A stretch of 32,523 nucleotides of DNA, from positions 1 through 32,523 of the forward strand of contig NZ_KZ319298.1 in NCBI RefSeq assembly GCF_002744755.1. Reading direction: 5' to 3'. The DNA is from Leeuwenhoekiella nanhaiensis (lineage in GTDB: Bacteria; Bacteroidota; Bacteroidia; Flavobacteriales; Flavobacteriaceae). Of the stretch, positions 18,497 through 26,158 are shown in pieces. The notes under the pieces were generated by a model. The model was given only the letters and a program-made list of their open reading frames with translations, did not search any database and was not told the DNA's origin. Within the stretch, counting starts at the first letter, position 1, and each line of letters starts with the position of its first letter. A program made the position numbers and the translations under genes.

Positions 18497-19306
18497 TTAG
18501 GAGTTTAAAAAACTTTCTAATTCCATTCTTTCAAATTCTTCTAAATAGCCACCATCAGTTGCATTTACAATTAAACGACCTCTATCTTCAAAAGCGATTC
18601 TGGCATCTCTGAAATTCATATCAAGAAGGAGTTTATCAGTATTTTGAGTTCTGCTACCTGCTTTATGATAATCCTTATGAAAATGTAGTTCATCAGCTCC
18701 CTCATTTAAAACAAACTCACGAGGTTTAATATCTGGAAAATTATGATCAGCACCTATTAAAGCTACTTTCTCAAAACCCATATGATAGGCGAGCTGTATA
18801 GCCATAAAAGTTGTATTTGCTCGATCAATAAAGCCTTTACTAACATTATATGTAAATGCATTGGCTAGTGGAAGGTTATAGCCGTATATTAAATCTTTTC
18901 TCTGAATCCTTAAGTCGCTATACGATTTATAGCTTAAAATTTTCAGGATATCCTTATTAGATTTAAAAAAATCCATATTTTCTTGATTTAATACCTTATC
19001 AAAAGCACATATTATATTTGGGCGGAAATCTATATTTTCTTGGAAAAGTAAATTTATTTTGTTCAGTCCAAAGGTAAAAGTCTCACTCAATTGCGAAAAA
19101 TCAGTTTTTAGCAGTGATGGTCCATTACAAAGAATGACCGCTTTTTCACCTTTATGGCTATCCTTTAATTCATTTAAAACATTCTTACTATTTTTTGACA
19201 CCTTTTTTAGATCCCATAAAAACTTATCCAGAATTATGTTAAAAAGAGATCGTTTTATCTGCCCAAAACCAAATTTGTAAACATTAAGTTGTTCGTGGAT
19301 TATCAT
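18497..19306 (-). CDS. DUF115/GT42-like protein, candidate CMP-ulosonate transferase
   Basis: This 269-residue protein has the hallmarks of the MptE-like/DUF115 group and of the related GT42 sialyltransferase fold: AVILCNGPSLLKTDF near residues 56-70, FGLNKIN at 79-85, NTTFMAIQLAYHMGFEKVAL with GADHNF at 164-190, and a His-rich stretch at 208-214 (HFHKDYH) followed by NTDK. The same order (NGPSL, a helix before a GxD motif, then a His/N-T-D region) is seen in Campylobacter CstII-type sialyltransferases. The Maf flagellin nonulosonate transferases also carry this domain. Together with the CMP-transferase gene two genes upstream (20581-21932 region), this suggests that it transfers a CMP-activated ulosonic acid. 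That role is inferred. It overlaps the flippase gene by four bases. Confidence 0.65.
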   Translation of the reverse strand: MIIHEQLNVYKFGFGQIKRSLFNIILDKFLWDLKKVSKNSKNVLNELKDSHKGEKAVILCNGPSLLKTDFSQLSETFTFGLNKINLLFQENIDFRPNIICAFDKVLNQENMDFFKSNKDILKILSYKSYSDLRIQRKDLIYGYNLPLANAFTYNVSKGFIDRANTTFMAIQLAYHMGFEKVALIGADHNFPDIKPREFVLNEGADELHFHKDYHKAGSRTQNTDKLLLDMNFRDARIAFEDRGRLIVNATDGGYLEEFERMELESFLNS

Positions 19307-20550
19307 AGTTTCAAAATTTTTAAACCTTTAAGTGAATCAGCTATCTTTAAAAAACCTGTAGAAACAACAGGAAATATTGAGAAAAGAACTATATGGTATA
19401 TATTACTGAAATCTAGAAGAATGACTCCTAGAATTATAGCCGCTGTTGAGAGAGGAATAGCAAACTTGGAATTATATCTCACCCAAGCCTTTGCATTATT
19501 CAACATTCCTATAGTTGAGAATAAAAAAGTCACACAACTAGTTGCTGTTAAAACCATCAATAATTTCTCAAGACCTTGATACTTTTCACCAAATATATCG
19601 AGGATAAAAGATTGTAATAAAAACACTACAAAATATGTAAATACACAAACCAGCATAGAAACTGCAATTATATTTAAATACGTCTTTCTTAATTTATTAA
19701 TTTCCCTTTTCCTGCTAAATTCGGTTGCAAAAACATTTAGTATTACAACATTAAATACATTAAAAACAATACTAATTTTACCAATAGCTCCATAATCTGC
19801 TACTCCATCTGAATTTTGAAAAAATACCAATAAAAATAATATAAGTTGGCTCTGAATTATATAGTAAATCGAATTGGGGAGCAATTCTTTATACTTTTTA
19901 AACATGAGATTTGTATAAAGATATCTACTCTCAGTTTTAGGGTCATAATGTTTTAAGGCTTTAGATCTTGTGTAAAATAATGCCAAAATACTTGCCAAAA
20001 TATAAGACGCAAGAAGAACTTCTACTTGATTTATTATCAAAATAATTAATCCAAATATTAATTTACAGGCATTGAGTAAATTTTCACTGAGTTGTACTTT
20101 ACCAATTTGCATTTGGGAGCGTAAAATCTCCAAATACATTGATCTTTTAACTTCTATAATTACGAGAACTCCTAAAAGGAAAATCCAAAGTATTACTTCA
20201 AATGCAAATCCTGTTTGTCTGACAATCAAAATTGTAGCGATAATTAATGATACAGGTACTACTACAAAAAGTAATTTGTTTCTCAGGTAGAGAAGAGAAG
20301 CAACTATTGAAGAAAAGAAACTAGATCGATCCCAGAAGGAACCTGATAACCTCTTAAATGTTGGAGTAATACCTGAACTGGTCATAACTGCGACCATACC
20401 CAAGATCTGAAAGCATACTGTGAAAATGGCATAATCTTCTTTAGTTAATTCTCGTATTATAATAATACTTGTTCCAAACGTGATCAAAAATGACGTCAAC
20501 TGAAGAAAAACTACTCCTCCTATCATTTTAGTTTTAGCCAAAGATGTCAT
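19303..20550 (-). CDS. Wzx-like polysaccharide flippase
   Basis: This polytopic membrane protein of about 415 residues has some twelve hydrophobic segments and the family start MTSLAKTKMIGGVVFLQ. The pattern SFLITFGTSIIIIRELTKEDYAIFTVCF near the N-terminus is typical of the PST/MATE-type Wzx group, which moves lipid-linked repeat units across the inner membrane. The ATG at 20548-20550 is preferred; a TTG at 20562 would add four residues. It lies 30 bases after the HAD gene and overlaps the DUF115 gene by four bases. It is the only flippase candidate in the window. Confidence 0.85.
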   Translation of the reverse strand: MTSLAKTKMIGGVVFLQLTSFLITFGTSIIIIRELTKEDYAIFTVCFQILGMVAVMTSSGITPTFKRLSGSFWDRSSFFSSIVASLLYLRNKLLFVVVPVSLIIATILIVRQTGFAFEVILWIFLLGVLVIIEVKRSMYLEILRSQMQIGKVQLSENLLNACKLIFGLIILIINQVEVLLASYILASILALFYTRSKALKHYDPKTESRYLYTNLMFKKYKELLPNSIYYIIQSQLILFLLVFFQNSDGVADYGAIGKISIVFNVFNVVILNVFATEFSRKREINKLRKTYLNIIAVSMLVCVFTYFVVFLLQSFILDIFGEKYQGLEKLLMVLTATSCVTFLFSTIGMLNNAKAWVRYNSKFAIPLSTAAIILGVILLDFSNIYHIVLFSIFPVVSTGFLKIADSLKGLKILKL

Positions 20551-20580
20551 TGGGCCATACAATTTAGAGATTCAAGTGTA

Positions 20581-21201
20581 TTAAGAGAAATCAGTAAAAC
20601 TGGAAATATACCGCTCATTTAATTTTTGTAAACTGGGATTGTTATAACCAAAAAACGCAATATCATTTAACTTTGCAGCTTCATAATCATTTATTGAATC
20701 TCCAATTAAACAGCAGTTGTCATGATCATAGGAGTTACTTATAAGAACATCTGAAACTAACTCTTTCTTAGGAGTGGGTGACCCGTGAATACTCAGGAAA
20801 TATGAACTTAAATTAAGTTCTACACATAAGAATCTCAATTCATTTTGATCTGAGCCAGAAACAATATGAAAGTTATAGCTGGTATGGTTTTGTTTGATAA
20901 AATTTACTGCGTCTAATATTAAATTTTTGGGATTGGTCAATTCTTGCTTCATTAATACCGAGAAACGTTCTGCATATTTTAATACTTCTGCTTCCGTAAT
21001 TTGTCTATTAAGGATTTCTTCATAGAAATAACGAATTTTAACATAGCGGGATAGCCCGCCATTAGCACGGTGGTAAATGATTAAATCTTCAACCTGGTTT
21101 GGTGTAAACTCTTTAAAGATTTCACGAAATCCCCAGTCTCTTACAGCCATGGAATCTAAAATAACCCCGTCAAAATCCCAAAAAATGGTCTTTAGTATCA
21201 T
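20581..21201 (-). CDS. HAD-family phosphatase, subfamily IA-like
   Basis: This 206-residue HAD hydrolase has motif I FWDFDGVILDS (nucleophile Asp9, Asp11), motif II in FHIVSGSDQNEL, a lysine in TPKKELV and motif IV in LIGDSINDYEAA. Residues of about 18-85 form a helical cap, as in beta-phosphoglucomutase-like enzymes. The capless KdsC phosphatase of the KDO pathway looks different. The ATG overlaps the cytidylyltransferase stop by four bases (ATGA), so the two are translated together. The context suggests that it dephosphorylates a sugar acid phosphate before activation; the substrate is inferred. Confidence 0.83.
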   Translation of the reverse strand: MILKTIFWDFDGVILDSMAVRDWGFREIFKEFTPNQVEDLIIYHRANGGLSRYVKIRYFYEEILNRQITEAEVLKYAERFSVLMKQELTNPKNLILDAVNFIKQNHTSYNFHIVSGSDQNELRFLCVELNLSSYFLSIHGSPTPKKELVSDVLISNSYDHDNCCLIGDSINDYEAAKLNDIAFFGYNNPSLQKLNERYISSFTDFS

Positions 21202-21932
21202 GACTGACCTTTTAAATACCGTTCTACATTAGCAACGTCCTCTATCACATCTACAGCTAAAGAATTTCGAGATGTTTCTACCATTTTTATAGGTATATTA
21301 AAATCAAAAAAACGTAGAATCTCAATATCCTCAAACTTTTCATATTCCGCCTTACCATTGGCTTCCCCGTAAGCTTTTAAATCATTATACGAAAATGCAT
21401 AAATACAAACCTGTTTTTTGTATTTAGGTAAATCGGTAGTTTGCTCTTTTTTTCCGGGTATTGCAAGCCTTGACATATAAATCAATTCATTATTTCTATT
21501 AACCAATACCTTAGGTATATTTATATTATTGGGATCCTCATTAGATCCAATATCAATCATTCCGTTTATGACATAATCCGGAAAGTTCACCTTCTCTTCA
21601 GCAATTTTCAAAATGTCTCTCGGGTCTAAAACAGGTTCATCCCCTTGAATATTTATATATATATCGGCTTTAATCTGTTTTGCTACTTCCCAAACACGAT
21701 CAGTACCCGTTAAACAATTTTCCGAAGTCATAACAACCTGAAAATCATAAGACTCTACTAATTTCTTAATTCGATTATCTTCAGTAGCTATTATTGTATT
21801 CTCCTTACCCAATGCATCCGCAACGATGTTAGCAACTCGTATAATCATTGGTATGCCCAATATTTCAATTAAAGGCTTTCCCGGAAAACGAGATGATTTA
21901 TATCGTGCAGGAATGATACCTAATTTTCTCAT
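21198..21932 (-). CDS. KdsB-like CMP-sugar acid synthetase
   Basis: This 244-residue cytidylyltransferase is related to KdsB (CTP:KDO cytidylyltransferase). It has LGIIPARYKSSRFPGKPL, then SENCLTGTDRVWEVA, INIQGDEPVLDP and PKVLVNRNNELIYMSRLAIP. The C-terminal third diverges from KdsB (EKFEDIEILRFFDFNIPIKM, NSLAVDVIEDV), so the substrate may not be KDO itself. It sits between the aldolase and HAD genes with four-base overlaps on both sides. I infer that it loads CMP on the acid made by these neighbours. No complete KDO synthesis set (kdsA, kdsC, kdsD) is in the window. Confidence 0.85.
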   Translation of the reverse strand: MRKLGIIPARYKSSRFPGKPLIEILGIPMIIRVANIVADALGKENTIIATEDNRIKKLVESYDFQVVMTSENCLTGTDRVWEVAKQIKADIYINIQGDEPVLDPRDILKIAEEKVNFPDYVINGMIDIGSNEDPNNINIPKVLVNRNNELIYMSRLAIPGKKEQTTDLPKYKKQVCIYAFSYNDLKAYGEANGKAEYEKFEDIEILRFFDFNIPIKMVETSRNSLAVDVIEDVANVERYLKGQS

Positions 21933-23479
21933 ATCAAACTATAAATTGAATTCAATTTCAAATTCTCATACTTTGTAGGGGTGAGCGAACAAATATTTAA
22001 ATGCTTCTTATAAGCTATTAAATCATTTATGATTTTTTGGTTTTCGTTGGCGATTACAAACTGATTTTGATTGATATTCACATCATAGCCATCAAAACCG
22101 ATAAAGTATATATCGTCTACTCCAAGATTTAATGCCGTTTGAATAGCAATAGCCATCGGAGAATCGGTATCTACCTCAGTAAATTGGAGTTCAGCTAATT
22201 CATAAGCTTGTGCCGTGATATTATCAGGTATAGAAACGCCCATCTTTCTGGGAAATGGCGGATATACAAAATACTTAGAATCTATTTGATTTGAATCAAT
22301 TACTTGAAAAACATCTTGAGGTTCAAAACCTACTAATCCATAGTATTGCAAATTATTAATTGTAGTATAATTAATAATATTACGAACACCTGCATGAATA
22401 AGGCAAAATTCATCCTTGTGTAATTCAAGAATCTTCTTTATGGCATCTTGATGAATCTGACTCGTTGGCCCCCCCCCTAAAACAAGTGCACTTTTAAATT
22501 TTGAAACATTTTCAAATACCGGCAGTTTGATATTATCTTCAATAGCTATTTTCTGATTATTTAATGCATTCAAAATGCTACCTAATGGGTACCTATTTAA
22601 ACCAACCCATTCCATAACTTGTTTTTGAGGAAGCGAATGTGCCCCAGAAAACATATACGGCAAACTTGTACCCCAATTGTAATCTAATTTTAAATTTTCA
22701 AAAGAATTTACCGTAGCACTTAAATTGTCAAAAGACACCTCTATTTTGCCTTCACGCTCTAGATAAGTTAACAATAATTCTGTTTTCAAATTACCTGCAC
22801 CACGACCCATTCCTGTAATTGTCGCGTCTACAATCGCACAACCTTCTTGCATTGCAGTAATAGTATTAGCCAACGCCATTTCTAAATTATTATGGCCGTG
22901 AAAACCGATTGGGATTTTTATTTTGCTGCGCACAGTACGTATAATGTCGATTATATCCTTAGGCATCACGCCCCCATATGAATCAACCATATAGAAATAA
23001 TCTATAGTATTTTCTAAACCATCGAGAAGATTCAAAAACGAATCATCCTTTTTCCAGTCAGACATATACATTACATTAAATCCTACCTCAAACCCCAGTT
23101 TTTTCACCTCTTTGGCAAGAAGTATAGCTCGCACCATATTACCAGGATCTATTGCGATGCGTACTAAGGTAATATAGGGTATGCAAGGTTCTAATAATTC
23201 TTCAACATGCTCTGGACGAATGTCTTTTTCGTTAAGAATGACTACTAACTTCTTTGAAGGCATCCACTGTTTTAATTCCTCTAATACATAAATTGGACAA
23301 TAGAAGTACTTACCTAAATACCCATTTAAGGTTATGCTTCGATATCCTACTTCTACGTAATCAACAGGTAATTGCTCAATAGATTTTGCATATTCTTCTA
23401 CAAGTTTTTTATCAAAATCCCAATGGGTATAATACCCTCCATCTCGCAACGTACAATCTAAAATTTTTATCTTATTCAT
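21929..23479 (-). CDS. DmpG-like aldolase fused to a DUF115/GT42-like domain
   Basis: A 516-residue two-domain protein. Residues about 1-300 are a DRE-TIM metallolyase barrel: DCTLRDGG at 8-15 with metal ligand Asp8, the HxH pair at 194-196 (FHGHNN) and GMGRGAGN at 223-230, a motif close to GLGAGAGN of 4-hydroxy-2-oxovalerate aldolases. Residues about 328-516 resemble the DUF115/GT42 fold (VLGGGPTS at 333-340, PMAIAIQTALNLGVDDIYFI and GFDGYD at 461-466). By analogy the barrel would join pyruvate or a related oxoacid to an aldehyde and give a 2-oxo-3-deoxy acid. I chose the ATG at 23477-23479, which overlaps the fcl stop by eight bases. Proteins with this layout exist, but I know of no defined function. 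Confidence 0.75.
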   Translation of the reverse strand: MNKIKILDCTLRDGGYYTHWDFDKKLVEEYAKSIEQLPVDYVEVGYRSITLNGYLGKYFYCPIYVLEELKQWMPSKKLVVILNEKDIRPEHVEELLEPCIPYITLVRIAIDPGNMVRAILLAKEVKKLGFEVGFNVMYMSDWKKDDSFLNLLDGLENTIDYFYMVDSYGGVMPKDIIDIIRTVRSKIKIPIGFHGHNNLEMALANTITAMQEGCAIVDATITGMGRGAGNLKTELLLTYLEREGKIEVSFDNLSATVNSFENLKLDYNWGTSLPYMFSGAHSLPQKQVMEWVGLNRYPLGSILNALNNQKIAIEDNIKLPVFENVSKFKSALVLGGGPTSQIHQDAIKKILELHKDEFCLIHAGVRNIINYTTINNLQYYGLVGFEPQDVFQVIDSNQIDSKYFVYPPFPRKMGVSIPDNITAQAYELAELQFTEVDTDSPMAIAIQTALNLGVDDIYFIGFDGYDVNINQNQFVIANENQKIINDLIAYKKHLNICSLTPTKYENLKLNSIYSLI

Positions 23480-24623
23480 ACCAATTATAAATTTTTTCAA
23501 GTCCTTTCTCAAGTGAAACCTTAAACTGCCAGCCCAACTTTTTCAATTTCGACACATCTGTTAATTTTTTCAAGGTTCCATCAGGTTTATCCCTATTAAA
23601 ATACAACTCCCCTTGAAAGCCTACTGTTTCTTTGATCATCTCCGCAAGATCTTTAATACTAATATCTTCCCCGGTACCGATGTTGATGTGGGTATTGCGC
23701 ACCTCCCCAATATTAGCATGTTGCCCCTCGACTGCGCTCGGGGTAACGTCACTAAAATCCCGGTTTTCCATAATAAAGACACAGGCATCGGCCATATCTT
23801 CACTCCACAAAAACTCCCGCATAGGTTTTCCGCTGCCCCAGATTTCCACTTGCACTGTATCCCCCTCCTGACCTCCCCCATTGGGGGATTTGGAGTTGGC
23901 AGTATCAGCAGGCAGTCTGCGGCTTATACCATACTTCTTAAGAATGCCAAGAATCGCATCTTCAGAGGCACTGCCATCCACCCCTTCAATAGGTAATTTA
24001 TCTAAATCGGCCCTTACGGCCTCCCAGTTGTTTTGCTCCAGGGCTTTCCCGAGATGCATCTTACGAATCAGGGCCGGCAATACATGAGATTTTTCGAGAT
24101 CAAAATTATCATTAGGCCCGTAGAGGTTGGTAGGCATCACCGAGATAAAATTGGTCCCGTATTGTAAATTATAGCTCTCGCACAATTTAATCCCGGCAAT
24201 CTTGGCTATGGCATAGGGCTCATTGGTATATTCCAGTACATCGGTAAGCAAATACTCCTCTTTCATAGGCTGCGGGCAGTTTTTGGGATAAATACAGGTA
24301 CTTCCCAAAAACAACAATTTCTTGACCCCATGCACATACGCCTGATGCACCACGTTGTTCTGAATCATCAGATTCTCGTAGATAAAATCAGCCCGGTAGG
24401 TGTTGTTGGCTACAATCCCCCCCACTTTTGCTGCGGCCAGAAACACATATTCCGGCTGTTCTTCCTTAAAAAAAGCAGCTACCTGCACGGCATCCCGCAA
24501 ATCCAGTTCGCTACTCGTCCGCACCACCAGATTGGTATAGCCCTTTTCGGTCAAATTTTTCACCAATGCCGACCCTACCAAACCCCGGTGTCCCGCCACA
24601 TAAATTATAGAATCCTTTTTCAT
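23472..24623 (-). CDS. fcl: GDP-L-fucose synthase with two in-frame repeat insertions
   Basis: This SDR epimerase/reductase converts GDP-4-keto-6-deoxymannose to GDP-L-fucose. It has the nucleotide-binding YVAGHRGLVGSAL, catalytic Ser in FLGSTCIYP and YxxxK as YAIAK, and later WGSGKPMREFLWSEDMADA and HINIGTGEDI. At 383 residues from the ATG at 24621-24623 it is longer than E. coli Fcl (321). The excess includes two inserts not seen in family members: residues about 235-255 (SRRLPADTANSKSPNGGGQEG) and about 294-303 (TPSAVEGQHA). Both are encoded by palindromic DNA typical of intergenic repeats. The TTG at 24650 would add nine residues and is less likely. Function appears intact. Confidence 0.9.
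   Translation of the reverse strand: MKKDSIIYVAGHRGLVGSALVKNLTEKGYTNLVVRTSSELDLRDAVQVAAFFKEEQPEYVFLAAAKVGGIVANNTYRADFIYENLMIQNNVVHQAYVHGVKKLLFLGSTCIYPKNCPQPMKEEYLLTDVLEYTNEPYAIAKIAGIKLCESYNLQYGTNFISVMPTNLYGPNDNFDLEKSHVLPALIRKMHLGKALEQNNWEAVRADLDKLPIEGVDGSASEDAILGILKKYGISRRLPADTANSKSPNGGGQEGDTVQVEIWGSGKPMREFLWSEDMADACVFIMENRDFSDVTPSAVEGQHANIGEVRNTHINIGTGEDISIKDLAEMIKETVGFQGELYFNRDKPDGTLKKLTDVSKLKKLGWQFKVSLEKGLEKIYNWYE
23715..23755. repeat. Palindromic repeat inserted in fcl (second insertion)
   Basis: CCCCTCGACTGCGCTCGGGG at 23724-23743 folds as CCCC, bulged T, CGA, loop, TCG, GGGG. The motif is of the CCCCGAGCGCAGTCGAGGGG type that is dispersed between genes in many Bacteroidota. Here it is read in frame as TPSAVEGQ at a surface loop before THINIGTG. 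Confidence 0.65.
23861..23925. repeat. Palindromic repeat inserted in fcl (first insertion)
   Basis: TCCCCC (23874-23879) and GGGGGA (23883-23888) form a 6-bp stem with loop ATT, flanked by CTGACC and TTTGGAGTTGGCAG. This is the CTCCCCC...GGGGGAG type of intergenic repeat. It is read in frame as SKSPNGGGQEG, with flanking TANS and RRLPAD that also lack counterparts in Fcl homologues. Confidence 0.65.
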
Positions 24624-24739
24624 TATTTTTAATATAATCTCATTCTGCAAGCATTCTTCTCCAAATTAATTGTTTAATCAATACGAAATACCCTGTCTTG
24701 GGAACATCCTGACAAATGGATATCGTATTGTATCAAATT

Positions 24740-24770
24740 AAAGGCTTCGGTTGAGGACAACTCAGCCTTT
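24740..24770 (-). terminator. Hairpin between acyltransferase and fcl, possible terminator/attenuator
   Basis: The minus strand reads AAAGGCT (24770-24764), GA, GTTG, loop TCCT, CAAC, CGA, AGCCTTT (24746-24740), a long two-part stem. Only a weak T-rich stretch follows (AATTTGATAC), so termination would be partial. It sits about 130 bases after the acyltransferase stop in a gene-free stretch (24651-24897), where transcription of the AT-rich core could be reset. No clear promoter was found downstream. Confidence 0.45.
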
Positions 24771-24897
24771 ATTATACGCTGCCACTAGATTATAGCAGAA
24801 TAATATGATAGATTAACTTTTTCCATTTTATTAGAGAACTGTTTATCTTTTACTTATAAAAATATATAACTACGGCTATCGTGTTGAAAACACATTT

Positions 24898-25998
24898 TCA
24901 GTTTTTTGATTTTAATTCAAGCTTGCGCTTATAGCCAACTATATGCACACGCAAATAGTTATAAATAATTACTTCTATTAAATAGGAAAAAGCCATACAA
25001 AGCAATAGATATAAGAGTGTTCTAACCCATAGATTGGTAATATAATCATCAAGATAGGTCGCTTTGATAACCAAAAACCAATGGGAAATATACAGGCAAT
25101 ACGATATAGGTGCTAAGCGATAAAAGGGTAAGAAGGTATATTGAAAGAATTTCCAGTTTGCTTTGTGCCAGAAAAGAGCTATCGCCACGGCTAGTATTGC
25201 AAATACAAAATGCCGGAATTCTAAAACCGGATGCACGCCTATTTGAGCAAATATTTCTCCAATTGAGCAATAGCCTTGCATAAAAATATTCACCAGAAGT
25301 ATTCCGGAAATTAAAATCATTACAAGAAAGTATCTCTTAAGGTTATTAAAATATATTTTTTCATTCTTTAGAAATAAATCTGCAATTAGTAAACCTCCCC
25401 ACCAGATTACAAGATACATCAATAGTCGGTTGATAAAATTGGGATAAAATAAATAACTCACAGCAGACAAAACGCCGAGTATGTAAACCAGTTTTGTAGC
25501 ACGATCTTCTTTTAAAAAAAATAGTGCAAAAAACAACATATAAAACCACCACTCATAAGATAATGACCACAATGGGGTATTACCTAGAAATGGATTAACA
25601 ACAACATTAGGCTTTAAGCTACCTACATCCTGCAGCATAAAAAAATTCCCGGCTAGCTGAGCAAAATCAATAGGTAACCAGATTTGTTCTTGATAGCTAA
25701 TCAAAAGATAATTAGCGGCAAACACCAAAATGAGCGGTATATAAATTCTCAGAAAACGTTTCTCAAAATAGGTGGAAAAAGATTTATCCGAAGCTCTTTC
25801 GTGTGAATACTTAATTACAAATCCGGAAAGCACAAAAAATAAAATCACGGCTTCCTGCCCAAACCGAAAAGCTGTATTTATAATAAAACTGGAAGATTGA
25901 ATAATCCCGGTTAAAAACAGGTGATAAATAACAACATACAGAGCTGCAAATCCGCGTATAGCTTCAAGTTTAATCAGTTTTCCCTTTACAGTAGGCAT
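24898..25998 (-). CDS. Membrane acyltransferase, family 3 (OafA/NodX-like)
   Basis: This 366-residue integral membrane acyltransferase has about ten hydrophobic helices and starts with KLEAIRGFAALYVVIYHLFL, the classical family 3 pattern with the conserved R and the YH catalytic His. It also has FVLSGFVIKYSHERA and the SLSYEWWFYMLFF segment. Such enzymes add acetyl groups to surface polysaccharides. It lies between the GxxExxY gene (160 bases upstream) and fcl (about 270 bases downstream). The gene is AT-rich compared with ugd and gmd to its right. Confidence 0.88.
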   Translation of the reverse strand: MPTVKGKLIKLEAIRGFAALYVVIYHLFLTGIIQSSSFIINTAFRFGQEAVILFFVLSGFVIKYSHERASDKSFSTYFEKRFLRIYIPLILVFAANYLLISYQEQIWLPIDFAQLAGNFFMLQDVGSLKPNVVVNPFLGNTPLWSLSYEWWFYMLFFALFFLKEDRATKLVYILGVLSAVSYLFYPNFINRLLMYLVIWWGGLLIADLFLKNEKIYFNNLKRYFLVMILISGILLVNIFMQGYCSIGEIFAQIGVHPVLEFRHFVFAILAVAIALFWHKANWKFFQYTFLPFYRLAPISYCLYISHWFLVIKATYLDDYITNLWVRTLLYLLLCMAFSYLIEVIIYNYLRVHIVGYKRKLELKSKN

Positions 25999-26158
25999 AC
26001 TCCAGTTAAAAAGTTTTTTGTTTAATACACACCATTAAAACATCGCCGTTTCTAATTACGGTTTTTGAGACCTCGAAGCAGAAATATAATACCCCATTGT
26101 CCCGCAACATATATTTTAGAATCTTTTCTCGTGTATTTGATGTCACTGTTAAGGTTCG

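Noticed and set aside
20581-21201. KdsC (KDO-8-phosphate phosphatase)
   Set aside because: A helical cap region is present and motif order is like subfamily IA; KdsC is a capless tetrameric HAD with different motifs.
23613-23996. Plus-strand and second-frame ORFs within fcl
   Set aside because: They are shadows of fcl made longer by the palindromic inserts; no start context or family match.
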